Assembly (NCBI GenBank): GCA_913058335.1
Contig: CAJXPX010000021.1
Location: 1-33,475 of the forward strand
Source of the DNA: an uncultured Hyphomonadaceae bacterium
GTDB lineage: Bacteria; Pseudomonadota; Alphaproteobacteria; Caulobacterales; Maricaulaceae
Reading direction: 5' to 3'
Length of the DNA: 33,475 nt
Shown: piece by piece, positions 1 to 9,894 of the stretch
Position numbering within the stretch: position 1 is the stretch's first letter
How the letters are laid out: every line of letters starts with the position of its first letter
The notes under the pieces: model-generated
Told to the model about the DNA's origin: nothing
Databases searched by the model: none
Seen by the model: only the letters and a program-made list of their open reading frames with translations
Position numbers and translations under genes: made by a program

Positions 1-19
1 AGGCTCCCCAAATCTCCTC

Positions 20-50
20 CTCCGCCAAGGGCCTTTGGCGGAGCGCTTTT
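20..50 (+). terminator. Rho-independent terminator of an upstream gene outside the window
   Basis: A 9-bp perfect stem (arms 20-28 and 35-43, CTCCGCCAA/TTGGCGGAG) with a 6-nt loop is followed by GCGCTTTT. The T-run lies on the plus side, so it ends a plus-strand gene to the left of the window. It separates that gene from the acetyltransferase gene. Confidence 0.75.
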
Positions 51-104
51 GCGTGTCTAAACCTAAATCTTGCCAGATTTCCCGAACCCGTGCAGGACAG
101 ATCC

Positions 105-653
105 ATGACCCAACCGACTCTTGAAACAGAACGCCTCTTTTTACGCCCCGTTGATCCGGACAAAGATTTTGAGGCGTGGGCGGATTGTTTTTCCGATAAA
201 GCGACCATGGCCTATATTGGCGGCGGGCCGGGTTATAACCGCGCTCAGGCTTGGCGCAGCATGGCAATGGTCATCGGACATGAGCAAATCAGGGGGTTTA
301 GTTTTTTTTCAGTCATTGAAAAATCCACCCAGAATTGGGTTGGTCGTGTCGGCCCTTGGAATCCGCAGGACTGGCCGGAACCTGAAATAGGGTGGACGAT
401 TCATAGAAACCACTGGCGGAAAGGCTTCGCCAAAGAGGCCGCCGCTATCTGTATTGACTACGCCTTTGAAACCTTGAAATGGGATCGCGTTATTCACACG
501 ATTCAAGACGGTAATATTGCAAGCATGAAAACGGCCGAAGCTCTGGGATCCAAACGGGACTATTCGATGCAAGGTATCCCGGCGATCACCGATGAACTGT
601 GCTGGGTTTATGCCCAGACCCGAGAAGATTGGGCGCGGCGAAAAGCCGACTGA
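105..653 (+). CDS. GNAT-family N-acetyltransferase (RimJ/RimL-like)
   Basis: Probable acetyl-CoA-dependent N-acetyltransferase of 182 residues; the substrate cannot be told from the sequence. It opens with the LETERLFLRP motif typical of the RimJ/RimL (Acetyltransf_3) branch. Later segments fit the GNAT fold: an EIGWTIHRNHWRKGFAKEA acetyl-CoA pyrophosphate-binding region near residues 93-111 and a GNIASMKTAEALG helix near 140-152. The reading frame extends upstream to a GTG at 90, but the ATG at 105 is preferred because AGGACAG lies just before it and it starts directly before the conserved motif. It sits between a terminator and the sucC leader, 171 bp upstream of sucC, so it is probably a separate transcription unit. 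Family assignment is firm; function is open. Confidence 0.85.
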   Translation: MTQPTLETERLFLRPVDPDKDFEAWADCFSDKATMAYIGGGPGYNRAQAWRSMAMVIGHEQIRGFSFFSVIEKSTQNWVGRVGPWNPQDWPEPEIGWTIHRNHWRKGFAKEAAAICIDYAFETLKWDRVIHTIQDGNIASMKTAEALGSKRDYSMQGIPAITDELCWVYAQTREDWARRKAD

Positions 654-824
654 ATTTTGTCCCACGCAGGTCAAGCGGTGACCAGCCTTAATAAATAGGG
701 CAAAATCAGCCCCGCTACCAGATTCCACGGTTGCGGGGGCGGGTTGCACTGACTATATGGAGTGGGATTTTTGGCTCTTTCGGGGGCCAAGTCCAGGAAC
801 TATAGCTAAAGCGGACACGACTTC

Positions 825-2018
825 ATGAACATTCACGAATATCAGGGCAAAGCTGTCCTCAAGGACATTGGCGCACCGGTCTCAAAGGGCATTGCCATCT
901 TTAACGCCTCTGAGGCAAAACAAGCCGCAGAAGCGCTCGGTGGCCCACTCTGGGTCGTCAAATCCCAAATTCACGCCGGCGGACGCGGTAAAGGTACCTT
1001 TATCGGCGCCCCAAAAGACGCCAAAGGCGGCGTCCGTCTCGCTTTTTCTGTCGATGAAGTTGTCAAAAACGCCGAAGAAATGCTCGGCGAATATCTTGTC
1101 ACCGCCCAAACAGATAAAGACGGCAAGCAGGTTAACCGCCTCTATATAGAAGACGGCTCTGACATCGAAACAGAGCTTTACCTTTCCATCATCATTAACC
1201 GCGAAACGTCCCGCGTGTCTTTCATCGTCTCCACCGAAGGCGGTATGGATATTGAAGCGGTTGCACATGACACACCGGAAAAAGTTATCAATTTCGACGT
1301 TGATCCCGCGACAGGCTTCATGCCGCATCACGGGCGGACGCTCGCAAAAGCCTTCAACCTTTCCGGTGATTTGGCGAAACAAGCCGGCAAGCTCGGCAAG
1401 ACGCTTTATGAAGGCTTTCTCGCCAAAGATATGAGCATGCTGGAAATCAATCCCCTCATCGTCACCGAAGATGGCCGCCTTCATTGCCTCGATGCGAAAA
1501 TCAGCTTTGATGAAAATGCCCTCTTCCGTCATCCTGATATTCAGGAACTTCGCGACATCACCGAAGAAGATGAAAAAGAAACCCAAGCCAAGAAATTTGA
1601 CCTCTCTTATGTCGCTCTCGACGGCAATATCGGCTGTATGGTCAATGGCGCGGGTCTGGCGATGTCCACTATGGATATTATCAAACTCTACGGCGCAGAA
1701 CCGGCCAACTTCCTGGATGTGGGCGGCGGCGCGACCAAAGAAAATATCGTTGCGGCGTTTAAGATTCTGACATCCGACTCTAAAGTCGAAGGAATCCTTA
1801 TCAACATCTTTGGCGGCATTATGAAATGTGACGTCATTGCCCAAGGCACAGTGGACGCGGTTAAAGAAGTCGGCCTCGAAGTTCCGCTCGTCGTCCGCCT
1901 CGAAGGCACGAATGTCGAAGCCGGGAAAAAGATTATCAATGAAAGCGGCCTGAACGTGATTGCCGCCGATGACCTCGATGACGCGGCGAAGAAAATCGTC
2001 GCTGCTGTCAAGTCGTAA
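825..2018 (+). CDS. sucC: Succinyl-CoA synthetase (ADP-forming), beta subunit
   Basis: Beta subunit of succinyl-CoA ligase, the TCA enzyme that interconverts succinyl-CoA and succinate with formation of ATP or GTP. The 397 residues are the usual family length. The N-terminal half is an ATP-grasp domain (start [16 protein letters not shown], nucleotide-binding GGRGKG near residue 53, LEINPL near 205). The C-terminal half is the CoA-ligase domain with [11 protein letters not shown] and FLDVGGGA. It is first in a cytoplasmic TCA operon, 30 bp ahead of sucD, with which it forms the enzyme. The 171-bp leader contains an imperfect GU-rich hairpin (about 771-790), but no promoter could be picked with confidence. 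Confidence 0.98.
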   Translation: MNIHEYQGKAVLKDIGAPVSKGIAIFNASEAKQAAEALGGPLWVVKSQIHAGGRGKGTFIGAPKDAKGGVRLAFSVDEVVKNAEEMLGEYLVTAQTDKDGKQVNRLYIEDGSDIETELYLSIIINRETSRVSFIVSTEGGMDIEAVAHDTPEKVINFDVDPATGFMPHHGRTLAKAFNLSGDLAKQAGKLGKTLYEGFLAKDMSMLEINPLIVTEDGRLHCLDAKISFDENALFRHPDIQELRDITEEDEKETQAKKFDLSYVALDGNIGCMVNGAGLAMSTMDIIKLYGAEPANFLDVGGGATKENIVAAFKILTSDSKVEGILINIFGGIMKCDVIAQGTVDAVKEVGLEVPLVVRLEGTNVEAGKKIINESGLNVIAADDLDDAAKKIVAAVKS

Positions 2019-2048
2019 GCCCAAAGATAATTCAAAAGAGATATTTAA

Positions 2049-2933
2049 ATGTCAGTATTAATTAACAAAGACACCAAAGTTATCACGCAGGGCATGACCG
2101 GGAAAACCGGGACGTTCCATACGGAACAGGCGATTGCTTACGGCACGAAAATGGTCGGCGGCGTGACCCCCGGCAAGGGCGGCACGACCCATCTGGATCT
2201 GCCAAACTTTGACACGGTGGCCGAAGCCAAACACGCAACCGGCGCGACCGCCTCTGTGATTTATGTACCGCCGCCCTTCGCGGCCGATTCTATCCTCGAG
2301 GCGATTGACGCCGAGATGGAGCTTATCATTGCCATTACCGAAGGCATTCCTGTCTCTGACATGATCCCGGTCAAACGCGCGCTTCAAGGCTCCAAATCCC
2401 GTCTTATCGGCCCGAACTGCCCCGGCGTTCTCACCCCGGATGAGTGCAAAATCGGCATTATGCCCGGTAAAATTTTCAAAAAAGGCACATGCGGCGTCGT
2501 CTCGCGCTCCGGCACACTGACTTATGAGGCTGTCTTCCAAACTACTCAGGTTGGTCTTGGCCAGACGACGGCGATCGGCATCGGCGGAGATCCGATCAAC
2601 GGCACGAACTTCATCGATTGTTTGGAACTGTTTTTGAACGATGACGACACCAAGCAAATCATCATGATCGGCGAAATCGGCGGCTCTGCCGAAGAAGAAG
2701 CCGCGGAATATATCGCGCATATGGCCAAAAAAGGCATTAAAAAGCCAATGGTTGGTTTCATCGCAGGCCGCACCGCCCCTCCCGGACGAACCATGGGTCA
2801 TGCGGGCGCGATTGTGTCCGGCGGCAAAGGCGGCGCAGACGATAAAATTGCCGCAATGGAAAAGGCAGGCATCAAAGTGTCTGACTCTCCTGCCAGACTG
2901 GGCGAAACTATGATGGATGTCTTAAACAGTTAG
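2049..2933 (+). CDS. sucD: Succinyl-CoA synthetase, alpha subunit
   Basis: Alpha subunit of succinyl-CoA ligase, carrying the CoA-binding Rossmann domain and the phospho-histidine. At 294 residues it has normal length. Visible signatures are the N-terminal [19 protein letters not shown], the CoA-domain motif [10 protein letters not shown] near residue 125, and [12 protein letters not shown], in which His251 is the expected phosphorylated histidine. The start ATG is 30 bp after sucC with AAAGAG upstream, so the two subunits are co-translated from one message. A stem-loop with a short T-run follows at 2950-2980 before sucA. Confidence 0.98.
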   Translation: MSVLINKDTKVITQGMTGKTGTFHTEQAIAYGTKMVGGVTPGKGGTTHLDLPNFDTVAEAKHATGATASVIYVPPPFAADSILEAIDAEMELIIAITEGIPVSDMIPVKRALQGSKSRLIGPNCPGVLTPDECKIGIMPGKIFKKGTCGVVSRSGTLTYEAVFQTTQVGLGQTTAIGIGGDPINGTNFIDCLELFLNDDDTKQIIMIGEIGGSAEEEAAEYIAHMAKKGIKKPMVGFIAGRTAPPGRTMGHAGAIVSGGKGGADDKIAAMEKAGIKVSDSPARLGETMMDVLNS

Positions 2934-2949
2934 TTACGGATACATATGT

Positions 2950-2980
2950 AAAGCTCAGGCGTAGCTTATTTGAGCTTTTT
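2950..2980 (+). terminator. Terminator-like stem-loop between sucD and sucA
   Basis: Arms AAAGCTCA (2950-2957) and TGAGCTTT (2971-2978) pair over 8 bp around a 13-nt loop and run into five T residues (2976-2980). The GC content of the stem is low, so termination would be partial. It lies inside the suc cluster and could lower sucAB expression relative to sucCD, or act as an RNA processing site. Confidence 0.45.
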
Positions 2981-3002
2981 AACTAGACCCAGAGGTCGAC
3001 TT

Positions 3003-5969
3003 ATGGCGGACAAGAGCCGTTCTGATCAGAATCAGGAATTCCTGGACACTTTATTCCTAGACGGCGGCAACGCCGCCTATTTGGAACAGATGCAAGCGCA
3101 ATATACGCGCGACCCCCGAAGTGTCGATGCCAGCTGGCGCGCTTATTTCGCCGACCTTGGCGAAGAAAGCGGCGACGCTCAACATGCCGCGGATGGCCCG
3201 GCTTGGAAACAGAAGGGCTGGCCGATTGCGGAAAATGGCGAGCTGACCTCTGCCCTGACAGGGGATTGGGGCGCAGATCCGAAAGCGGCCGAAAGAGCGG
3301 TGGCTCACGCCAACCCAAATCTCAGCAAAGACGAAGTCCAGCAAGCGGCGAAGGATTCCATCGGCGCGCTCATGTTGATCCGCGCCTATCGCGTTCGCGG
3401 ACATTGCATTGCCAATCTTGATCCGTTGAGCCTCTCCGAGCCCGGCGATCATCCCGAGCTTGATCCGGCGACTTACGGGTTTTCTGAAAGTGACCGGAAC
3501 CGCGAGATATTTATCGATGGGGTTCTGGGATTAGAATATTCCACGGTGGACGAAATTATCGACATCGTAAAACGCACTTATTGTTCAACTCTGGGTGTCC
3601 AGTTTACCCATGTGTCAAGTCCCGATGAAAAAGCATGGATTCAGGAACGCCTTGAAGGCCCGGAAAAAGAAATCAGCTTCTCCAAAGAAGGCCGCTTGGC
3701 CATTTTGCAAAAACTGATTGAAGGCGAGGCCTTTGAGCAGCTCCTGCATAAGCGCTATCCCGGCACAAAACGGTTCGGGCTGGACGGCGGGGAAAGCCTG
3801 CTCCCGGCATTGGAGCAAATTATCAAACGCGGCGGTCAGCTTGGACTCAAAGATATAAACTTTGGTATGCCGCATCGGGGGCGACTAAACGTCATGGCGT
3901 CCGTCATGCAAAAACCCTATTCTGCAATCTTTTATGAATTCTTGGGCGGCGTTGCCGCTGGCGGGGAAGATTTTGGCTCCGGCGATGTGAAATACCATTT
4001 GGGCGTCTCGGATGACCGCGAATTTGACGGAAACTCCGTTCACTTATCGCTCGCGCCAAATCCGTCCCATTTGGAAGTCGTTGCGCCTATTGTTATCGGG
4101 AAAACCCGTGCCAAGCAGCAAATGGCTTCCGGCACATACCGCTCTCATAAGCCCGAAGAAGTCATGGCGGTTATCCTCCATGGTGACGCAGCCTTTGCGG
4201 GCCAAGGCGTCGTTATGGAAACCTTCCAGATGTCGCAGCTCACGGGATATAGAACGGGCGGAACCATCCATGTTATTGTCAACAACCAGATCGGTTTTAC
4301 GACGACTCCGGATGAATACAGATCGGGGCAATATTGTTCAGATGTTGCCTTCATGGTCGAAGCGCCGGTTTTCCATGTGAATGGGGATGATCCCGAAGCC
4401 GTCGTTTACGCTGCGCGAATTGCGACAGAATATCGTCAGAAATTTGGCAAAGACGTAATTTTGGATATTACCTGTTACCGCCGTTATGGTCATAATGAGG
4501 GCGACGATCCCTCCTTTACCCAACCGCTGATGTACAAAGCTATTTCAGATGCGTCGACAACACGCGAGATTTACGCCAAGCGATTGATAGAGCAAGGCGA
4601 TCTAACGCAAGAAGAACATGAAAAGCGCGTTGAGGATTTTTACAGCTATTTGGATGAAGAATTCGAGAAGGCCAAAACGTATGAAACCAAACAGCCGGAC
4701 TGGCTGCAAGGTGTCTGGCAAGGCTTAAGTTTGCCGACCGAAAAAGACGGAAAGCGTCGCGGTGATACGGATGTCGATCTGGAAACGCTCAAAGATATCG
4801 GTAAAAAAATCACAACCATTCCGAATAGCGTCAATATTCACAAAACGTTGAAACGGATTATCAAGGCGAGAGCCGAGAAAATTGACAGCGGTGAAAATAT
4901 TGATTGGGGTCTTGCTGAGCACCTTGCGATTGGGACGCTGATTACAGAAGGCCATCCGGTGCGTCTGTCAGGGCAAGATTCCGAACGCGGCACATTTTCA
5001 CAGCGCCAATCGCATTTCATCGATCAGACTGATGGACATAAATATACCCCTCTGAATAACTTATCCGACGACCAAGAATATTATCAGGTCCTCAATTCAC
5101 ATCTGTCAGAGGAAGCGGTTCTCGGGTTTGAGTATGGCTTTTCAACGGCGGCGCCTAAAGCGCTCACCATCTGGGAAGCCCAGTTCGGTGATTTCGCCAA
5201 TGGCGCGCAGGTCATGGTCGATCAATTTATTTCTTCGGCCGAGCAAAAATGGCTTCGCATGTCGGGCCTCGTCATGCTCTTGCCCCATGGCTATGAAGGC
5301 CAAGGACCGGAACATAGTTCCGCGCGTCTGGAGCGTTACCTTCAAATGTGCGCTGAAGATAATATGCAGGTCACGAATATTTCAACGCCCGCTAATTACT
5401 TTCATGCGCTACGCCGTCAGGTGAAACGTCATTTCCGTAAACCGCTCATCAATATGAGTCCGAAAAGCCTTTTGCGGCACAAGCTCTGTGTTTCAACGCT
5501 GGAGGAAATGGCAAATGATACGGAGTTCCATCGTGTGCTTTGGGATGATGCGGAATATCGCCCCGGAACGACTGAAATCAAACTGGTTTCTGATTCTAAA
5601 ATCAAACGCGTTATAATTTGCTCCGGTAAAGTGTATTTTGATTTGTTTGAAGAACGCGAAAAGCAGAACATAAATGATGTATACCTGCTTCGGGTCGAAC
5701 AGTTATTCCCATATCCCGACGACGCTATTCAGGAAGAATTAAAACGATTCAAAAAAGCTGATATCGTTTGGTGTCAGGAAGAGCCGAAAAATATGGGCGC
5801 TTGGTCTTTCATTCACGAATTTATTGAAGACAGCCTTCAGGCTATTGGCGCGAAAACAACTCGTCCCCGATATGTCGGACGTGCGGCTGCGGCCTCGACG
5901 GCGACCGGTATCAGCGCTAAGCATAAAAAAGAACAACAAGCCATACTCGATGGGGCCTTCGCTAAATAA
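3003..5969 (+). CDS. sucA: 2-oxoglutarate dehydrogenase E1 component
   Basis: Thiamine-diphosphate-dependent E1 of the 2-oxoglutarate dehydrogenase complex; it decarboxylates 2-oxoglutarate and succinylates the lipoyl groups of SucB. The protein has 988 residues, typical for OdhA/SucA. The N-terminal E1o segment ([23 protein letters not shown]) is followed by the dehydrogenase core with [10 protein letters not shown] (His291) and the ThDP/Mg motif beginning GDAAF (Asp395) and ending VNNQIG. The transketolase pyrimidine domain ([15 protein letters not shown]) and the C-terminal domain ([11 protein letters not shown]) complete it. An in-frame TTG at 2970 would add 11 residues, but the ATG at 3003 has AGAGG seven bases upstream and gives the standard MADKS-type start. 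sucB follows after 29 bp. Confidence 0.97.
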   Translation: MADKSRSDQNQEFLDTLFLDGGNAAYLEQMQAQYTRDPRSVDASWRAYFADLGEESGDAQHAADGPAWKQKGWPIAENGELTSALTGDWGADPKAAERAVAHANPNLSKDEVQQAAKDSIGALMLIRAYRVRGHCIANLDPLSLSEPGDHPELDPATYGFSESDRNREIFIDGVLGLEYSTVDEIIDIVKRTYCSTLGVQFTHVSSPDEKAWIQERLEGPEKEISFSKEGRLAILQKLIEGEAFEQLLHKRYPGTKRFGLDGGESLLPALEQIIKRGGQLGLKDINFGMPHRGRLNVMASVMQKPYSAIFYEFLGGVAAGGEDFGSGDVKYHLGVSDDREFDGNSVHLSLAPNPSHLEVVAPIVIGKTRAKQQMASGTYRSHKPEEVMAVILHGDAAFAGQGVVMETFQMSQLTGYRTGGTIHVIVNNQIGFTTTPDEYRSGQYCSDVAFMVEAPVFHVNGDDPEAVVYAARIATEYRQKFGKDVILDITCYRRYGHNEGDDPSFTQPLMYKAISDASTTREIYAKRLIEQGDLTQEEHEKRVEDFYSYLDEEFEKAKTYETKQPDWLQGVWQGLSLPTEKDGKRRGDTDVDLETLKDIGKKITTIPNSVNIHKTLKRIIKARAEKIDSGENIDWGLAEHLAIGTLITEGHPVRLSGQDSERGTFSQRQSHFIDQTDGHKYTPLNNLSDDQEYYQVLNSHLSEEAVLGFEYGFSTAAPKALTIWEAQFGDFANGAQVMVDQFISSAEQKWLRMSGLVMLLPHGYEGQGPEHSSARLERYLQMCAEDNMQVTNISTPANYFHALRRQVKRHFRKPLINMSPKSLLRHKLCVSTLEEMANDTEFHRVLWDDAEYRPGTTEIKLVSDSKIKRVIICSGKVYFDLFEEREKQNINDVYLLRVEQLFPYPDDAIQEELKRFKKADIVWCQEEPKNMGAWSFIHEFIEDSLQAIGAKTTRPRYVGRAAAASTATGISAKHKKEQQAILDGAFAK

Positions 5970-5998
5970 GGCGCTATCACAAAGGTAAGACGAAAATT

Positions 5999-7609
5999 AT
6001 GACAGATATTAAAATTCCAAATGTCGGCGAGAGCGTCTCGGAAGTGACTATTGCCAGCTGGATGAAAAAAGCCGGAGACAGCGTCAAGAAAGACGAGCCG
6101 ATTGTAGAATTGGAAACCGACAAGGCTTCTCAGGAACTCGTCTCGCCCGAAGACGGCGTCCTGGAAGAGATTCTCGTCGCTGAAGGCGATGTCGCAGAGA
6201 TTGGCAAAGTTATTGCCAAGCTCGGATCTGGTAAGGGTGCGAAGACAGAAAATTCTAAAAACAAAGACGATAAAAAAGAAGAAGACAAACCCGAGAATGC
6301 CAAAAAAGGGGACGCGGAAACTAAATCACAAACCGAAACGCCTTCTTCTGATGAAGCCAGCGATTCTGGTCCGGCCCTGGATATTGACGTACCGAATGTG
6401 GGCGAGTCTGTATCAGAGGTCACCATTGCGTCTTGGATGAAACAAGTCGGCGACACGGTTGAAAAAGACGAGCCGATTGTTGAATTGGAAACAGATAAAG
6501 CGGCGCAGGAACTCGTCGCCCCACGCTCCGGCGTTATCGTTGAACATTTAGTCGCCGAAGGCGATGTCGCAAAAGTCGGCCAGACGATCGCCCGCCTTGG
6601 CGAGAGCGACTCTGCCCCGGCTAAAGGCAAACCTGACGCGCCTTCCAAAGGCGATGAAGGCGGTGCTGTTGGCGGCACGCCGTCCGTAAATAAAGACTCT
6701 GGCCCTTCTGATAAAGTGGCTATGCCCTCTGCTGCTCGCATTTTGAAAGAGAGCGGGATTGAGGCCGCAGATGTTGAGGGTACAGGCAAAGATGGACGCA
6801 TTACCAAAGCAGATGCGTTAAAAGCCAAAGACAATCCGCCCCCTAAAAAAGCTTCTTCTGACAAGGCTGAGGGGGCTCCAAAAGCGCCGTCAGCTCCGCG
6901 GGAGACCGGAGAGCGCGAAGAGCGTGTCCGCATGTCTCGCCTACGCCAGACAATTGCCCGTCGTTTAAAAGACGCACAGAATACAGCGGCCATGCTAACG
7001 ACTTATAATGAAGCGGATATGAGCCATATCATGGCTATGCGCTCGGATTATAAAGAGCTGTTCTTAAAGAAACATGGTATCAAGCTCGGCTTTATGAGCT
7101 TTTTCGTCAAAGCCTGTGTTCAAGCCCTCAAAGACGTCCCGAGTGTAAATGCAGAGATTGATGGGACAGACATCATTTACAAGAATTATTACGATATTTC
7201 GATTGCTGTCGGAACGGATAAAGGCCTCGTTGTACCGGTTCTCCGGGATTGTGACGAACTTTCTCTCGGCGGGATCGAAAAAGGGATTGGGAAATTGGGT
7301 GAAAAGGCCCGTGATGGACAGCTATCTATGGACGATATGTCCGGCGGAACCTTTACGATTTCCAATGGCGGCGTTTATGGCTCGTTGATGAGCTCGCCTA
7401 TTTTGAACCCACCGCAATCGGGCATTTTGGGGATGCACAAAATTCAGGAACGTCCGGTCGTTGTGGACGGGAAGATTGAAATTCGTCCAATGATGTATCT
7501 TGCTCTTTCCTATGATCACCGGATCGTCGATGGCAAAGAAGCCGTGACCTTCCTCGTGCGCGTCAAAGAATGTTTAGAAGATCCAGAAAGACTTCTTCTT
7601 GATTTATAA
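5999..7609 (+). CDS. sucB: 2-oxoglutarate dehydrogenase E2 (dihydrolipoyl succinyltransferase) with two lipoyl domains
   Basis: Core E2 of the 2-oxoglutarate dehydrogenase complex, transferring succinyl groups from lipoyl-lysine to CoA. Domain order over 536 residues: lipoyl domain 1 (2-78, lipoylated Lys42 in ETDKA), an acidic/lysine-rich linker, lipoyl domain 2 (126-203, Lys167 in ETDKA), a Pro/Ala linker, the E3/E1-binding domain (about 238-275, [12 protein letters not shown]), and the catalytic acyltransferase domain ending in DHRIVDG (His507, Asp511). Textbook E2o proteins of about 400 residues have one lipoyl domain, so this is a duplicated form. The two copies are about 70% identical in protein, hence an old duplication. 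Position directly after sucA supports E2o rather than pyruvate dehydrogenase E2. A strong terminator follows. Confidence 0.95.
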   Translation: MTDIKIPNVGESVSEVTIASWMKKAGDSVKKDEPIVELETDKASQELVSPEDGVLEEILVAEGDVAEIGKVIAKLGSGKGAKTENSKNKDDKKEEDKPENAKKGDAETKSQTETPSSDEASDSGPALDIDVPNVGESVSEVTIASWMKQVGDTVEKDEPIVELETDKAAQELVAPRSGVIVEHLVAEGDVAKVGQTIARLGESDSAPAKGKPDAPSKGDEGGAVGGTPSVNKDSGPSDKVAMPSAARILKESGIEAADVEGTGKDGRITKADALKAKDNPPPKKASSDKAEGAPKAPSAPRETGEREERVRMSRLRQTIARRLKDAQNTAAMLTTYNEADMSHIMAMRSDYKELFLKKHGIKLGFMSFFVKACVQALKDVPSVNAEIDGTDIIYKNYYDISIAVGTDKGLVVPVLRDCDELSLGGIEKGIGKLGEKARDGQLSMDDMSGGTFTISNGGVYGSLMSSPILNPPQSGILGMHKIQERPVVVDGKIEIRPMMYLALSYDHRIVDGKEAVTFLVRVKECLEDPERLLLDL

Positions 7610-7636
7610 AAAAAGGCCGCATCTGGCGGCCTTTTT
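7610..7636 (+). terminator. Rho-independent terminator after sucB
   Basis: Perfect 11-bp stem AAAAAGGCCGC (7610-7620) / GCGGCCTTTTT (7626-7636) with loop ATCTG. The A-run and T-run make it potentially bidirectional. It starts one base after the sucB stop codon and separates sucCDAB from the downstream genes. Confidence 0.93.
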
Positions 7637-7700
7637 AGTGAAACGTCCCCAATTGTAAAAAAGCAAAGTTTATGCTAGTTTAAACAAAAAGGGGGGAGTT

Positions 7701-8135
7701 ATGACAAGAGGGGTGAAAGCGCCAATTTGGTTCTGGATTATGGGGGGGATTTTTCTCATCTGGAATCTTTTCGGGGTAATGAATTATTTATCAGGCGTTA
7801 TGGCAACTCCGGAAAGCTATGCGGCGCAGGGCTATACGGAAGAACAGATTGCCTTTCTGCTAGAGGTTCCATCTTACTATCTGGCCGTTTTTGCCTTGGC
7901 TGTTTGGCCGGGTTTAATTGGAGCTTTATTGTTTTTATTCAAAAAGTTTTGGGCAGCGAAGGCTTTTCTTTTTAGCCTAGTCTTTATCCTTCTTTCCTTG
8001 GTGATTGATTTTATCGGAGGAACTTTTGCCGTGCTAGGAGGCGCTTATCTCGGCATCATGATTTTCGTGACAATTATGGGGATTTTGCAATATTTAGTTT
8101 CCAGAACTCTCGTGAGAAAAGGTCTATTACACTAA
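7701..8135 (+). CDS. Small four-helix membrane protein of unknown function
   Basis: A 144-residue integral membrane protein with four likely transmembrane helices near residues 6-32, 54-75, 82-103 and 108-134, without a cleavable signal peptide. A polar stretch between helices 1 and 2 (ESYAAQGYTEEQIAFLLEVPSYY) is followed by FALAVWPGLIGALLFLFKKFWA. That pattern resembles a common uncharacterised family of small inner-membrane proteins in marine and sphingomonad-type bacteria; I know of no proven function. The ATG at 7701 has GGGGGGAG just upstream. The gene lies between the sucB terminator and lpd, same strand, 66 bp ahead of lpd, so it may be co-transcribed with lpd. It could be an unrelated insertion in the cluster. 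Confidence 0.75.
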   Translation: MTRGVKAPIWFWIMGGIFLIWNLFGVMNYLSGVMATPESYAAQGYTEEQIAFLLEVPSYYLAVFALAVWPGLIGALLFLFKKFWAAKAFLFSLVFILLSLVIDFIGGTFAVLGGAYLGIMIFVTIMGILQYLVSRTLVRKGLLH

Positions 8136-8201
8136 GCCTGATTGACCTGAAAGCCTCGCGCGCCTAAGTCACAGAGACTAGATTTAAGCGCGGAGTTTTC
8201 C

Positions 8202-9587
8202 ATGTCAGAGAAATATGATGTCATTATAATCGGCGGCGGGCCGGGCGGCTATAATTGCGCTATTCGCGCGGGACAGCTCGGTCTGAAAGTCGCATGTGTT
8301 GAGAGCCGTAAAACGCTCGGCGGGACCTGTCTTAATGTCGGGTGTATCCCATCCAAATCCCTTCTTCACGCAACGGCTCTTTATGAAACGGCGCAAAAAG
8401 ACTTCCCTGCGATGGGGATGAAAGCCACAGTCGAAGCCGACATTCCAGCCATGATTGAGGCTAAAAACAAAATAGTCGGCGGCCTTACCCAAGGCATCGA
8501 ATATCTATTTAAGAAAAACAATGTCGAGCATATTACCGGATTTGGCAAAATTGTTGGTGAGGGCAAAGTCGATGTAGATGGTAAAGTTTACGAGACAAAA
8601 AATATCGTCATTGCAACTGGCTCCGAAGTCGCCACGCTTCCAAATGTCGAGATAGATGAAAAGCAGATCGTGTCCTCAACGGGGGCGCTTGATCTTCAGG
8701 AAACGCCAAAGAAAATGATCGTTATTGGCGGCGGTGTTATCGGTCTGGAACTCGGCTCGGTCTGGCGTCGTCTTGGCGCAGAAGTCACCGTCATTGAGTT
8801 TCTGGATGTAATCATGCCGGGTTCTGATGGCGAATTGCAAAAGCAGGCCTTACGAAGCTTTAAAAAACAAAAAATGAAGTTCGAGTTGGGACGGAAAGTG
8901 ACAAAAGTCACGAAGTCAAAGTCAGGCCTGAAAGTCGAGACCGAAGCCTCAGACGGAGGAAAAGCAAAGAGCTTTGACGCCGATGTTGTCTTAGTTTCTA
9001 TCGGACGCCGACCTTTTACCAAAGGATTGGGCCTTGAAGCTCTGGATATCAAAACAGATAAGCGCGGCTTTGTGGAGACAGAAGGCCACAAGACATCCGC
9101 TAAAAACGTTTGGGCTATCGGTGATTGCACAACAGGCCCGATGCTCGCGCACAAAGCCGAAGAAGAATCCGTCGCTGTGGCTGAACTCATTGCCGGTAAA
9201 GCCGGACACGTTAATTACGACGTGATTCCCGGCGTTGTATATACGCACCCTGAAATTGCTACGGTAGGCAAAACCGAAGAAGAGCTTAAAGAGGCTGGCA
9301 TCCCGTATAAAAAAGGGAAATTTCCTTTTACAGCAAATTCGCGCGCGCGTTGTAATCATGAAACGGACGGATTTGCGAAAGTTCTTGCCCATGCCGAAAC
9401 GGATGAGATTCTTGGCGCACATATCATAGGGCCCTTGGCCGGAGATATGATTCACGAAGTCTGCGTGGCGATGGAATTTAAAGCCGCCTCTGAAGACTTG
9501 GCGAGAACCTGTCACGCCCACCCAACTGTATCCGAAGCTGTGCGTCAGGCAGCAATGGACATCGAAGGCTGGGCGATGCAAATGTAA
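8202..9587 (+). CDS. lpdA: Dihydrolipoyl dehydrogenase (E3)
   Basis: FAD-dependent disulfide oxidoreductase that reoxidises dihydrolipoyl groups of 2-oxoacid dehydrogenase complexes with NAD+. The 461 residues are standard length. The FAD-binding GGGPGG (11-16) is followed by the redox-active pair Cys43/Cys48 in [13 protein letters not shown]. The NAD-binding [11 protein letters not shown] lies near residue 175, a second FAD motif (AIGDCT) near 306, and the C-terminal dimer interface supplies His440 and Glu445 in HPTVSE. The ATG at 8202 has GCGGAG upstream. It completes the 2-oxoglutarate dehydrogenase set, although the sucB terminator means it has its own promoter or relies on readthrough. 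Confidence 0.97.
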   Translation: MSEKYDVIIIGGGPGGYNCAIRAGQLGLKVACVESRKTLGGTCLNVGCIPSKSLLHATALYETAQKDFPAMGMKATVEADIPAMIEAKNKIVGGLTQGIEYLFKKNNVEHITGFGKIVGEGKVDVDGKVYETKNIVIATGSEVATLPNVEIDEKQIVSSTGALDLQETPKKMIVIGGGVIGLELGSVWRRLGAEVTVIEFLDVIMPGSDGELQKQALRSFKKQKMKFELGRKVTKVTKSKSGLKVETEASDGGKAKSFDADVVLVSIGRRPFTKGLGLEALDIKTDKRGFVETEGHKTSAKNVWAIGDCTTGPMLAHKAEEESVAVAELIAGKAGHVNYDVIPGVVYTHPEIATVGKTEEELKEAGIPYKKGKFPFTANSRARCNHETDGFAKVLAHAETDEILGAHIIGPLAGDMIHEVCVAMEFKAASEDLARTCHAHPTVSEAVRQAAMDIEGWAMQM

Positions 9588-9632
9588 TATTTGCTGGATT
9601 TCACGCAATGTGATTTCAGAAAAGTCTATTTA

Positions 9633-9656
9633 TTCCCGGCTCTAAGCAGCCGGGAA
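9633..9656 (+). terminator. Stem-loop downstream of lpdA, probable transcript end
   Basis: Perfect 9-bp stem TTCCCGGCT (9633-9641) / AGCCGGGAA (9648-9656) with a 6-nt loop, 45 bp after the lpdA stop. There is no T-run behind it, so it is a weak intrinsic terminator at best and may instead stabilise the 3' end of the message. Confidence 0.5.
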
Positions 9657-9833
9657 ACTCCTAAATACCCTACCCACTTTCCATTTTTCGGTTAGCCTCC
9701 ATTCATATTTGAATAATTGCTATGCTTCCTAGAGGCAGGTTAAACGTTGCCAATTTGCCACATAGTCCTTGTAAACTTAGTGAAATTAGGATTTTTTACT
9801 CGCAAGCGCTGTTCAAATGCGCATAGATAAAAT

Positions 9834-9858
9834 GAAGTGACGTTAATAAACGCACTTC
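9834..9858 (+). promoter_or_regulatory. Imperfect inverted repeat just upstream of the TonB-dependent receptor gene
   Basis: GAAGTG-A-CGTT (9834-9844) pairs with AACG-CACTTC (9849-9858) around the loop AATA: ten base pairs with one bulged A. It ends 36 bp before the receptor ATG. It could be an operator for a repressor controlling receptor expression or a hairpin in the 5' leader. There is no T-run after it on the plus strand, so it is not a terminator. Confidence 0.4.
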
Positions 9859-9894
9859 AAAAAATTAAAACATAAATCAAATCGGGAAAAAATT

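Larger units (their letters stand above)
9588..9894. other. 307-bp non-coding region between lpdA and the TonB receptor gene
   Basis: No credible gene was found here. The left part holds a GC-rich hairpin after lpdA. The middle is AT-rich and must contain the promoter of the receptor gene, but no convincing -35/-10 pair could be chosen. The right end holds an imperfect inverted repeat just ahead of the receptor start. Confidence 0.8.

Noticed and set aside
882-2024. 380-residue minus-strand open frame opposite sucC
   Set aside because: The sense strand is an unmistakable sucC of full length; the antisense frame lacks family motifs and is a by-product of codon use. The same holds for long frames opposite sucD (2058-2801) and sucB (6130-6993).
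5999-6604. Repeat within sucB as an assembly error
   Set aside because: The two lipoyl domains differ at about 21 of 77 residues and are joined by different linkers, so this is a real, old duplication.
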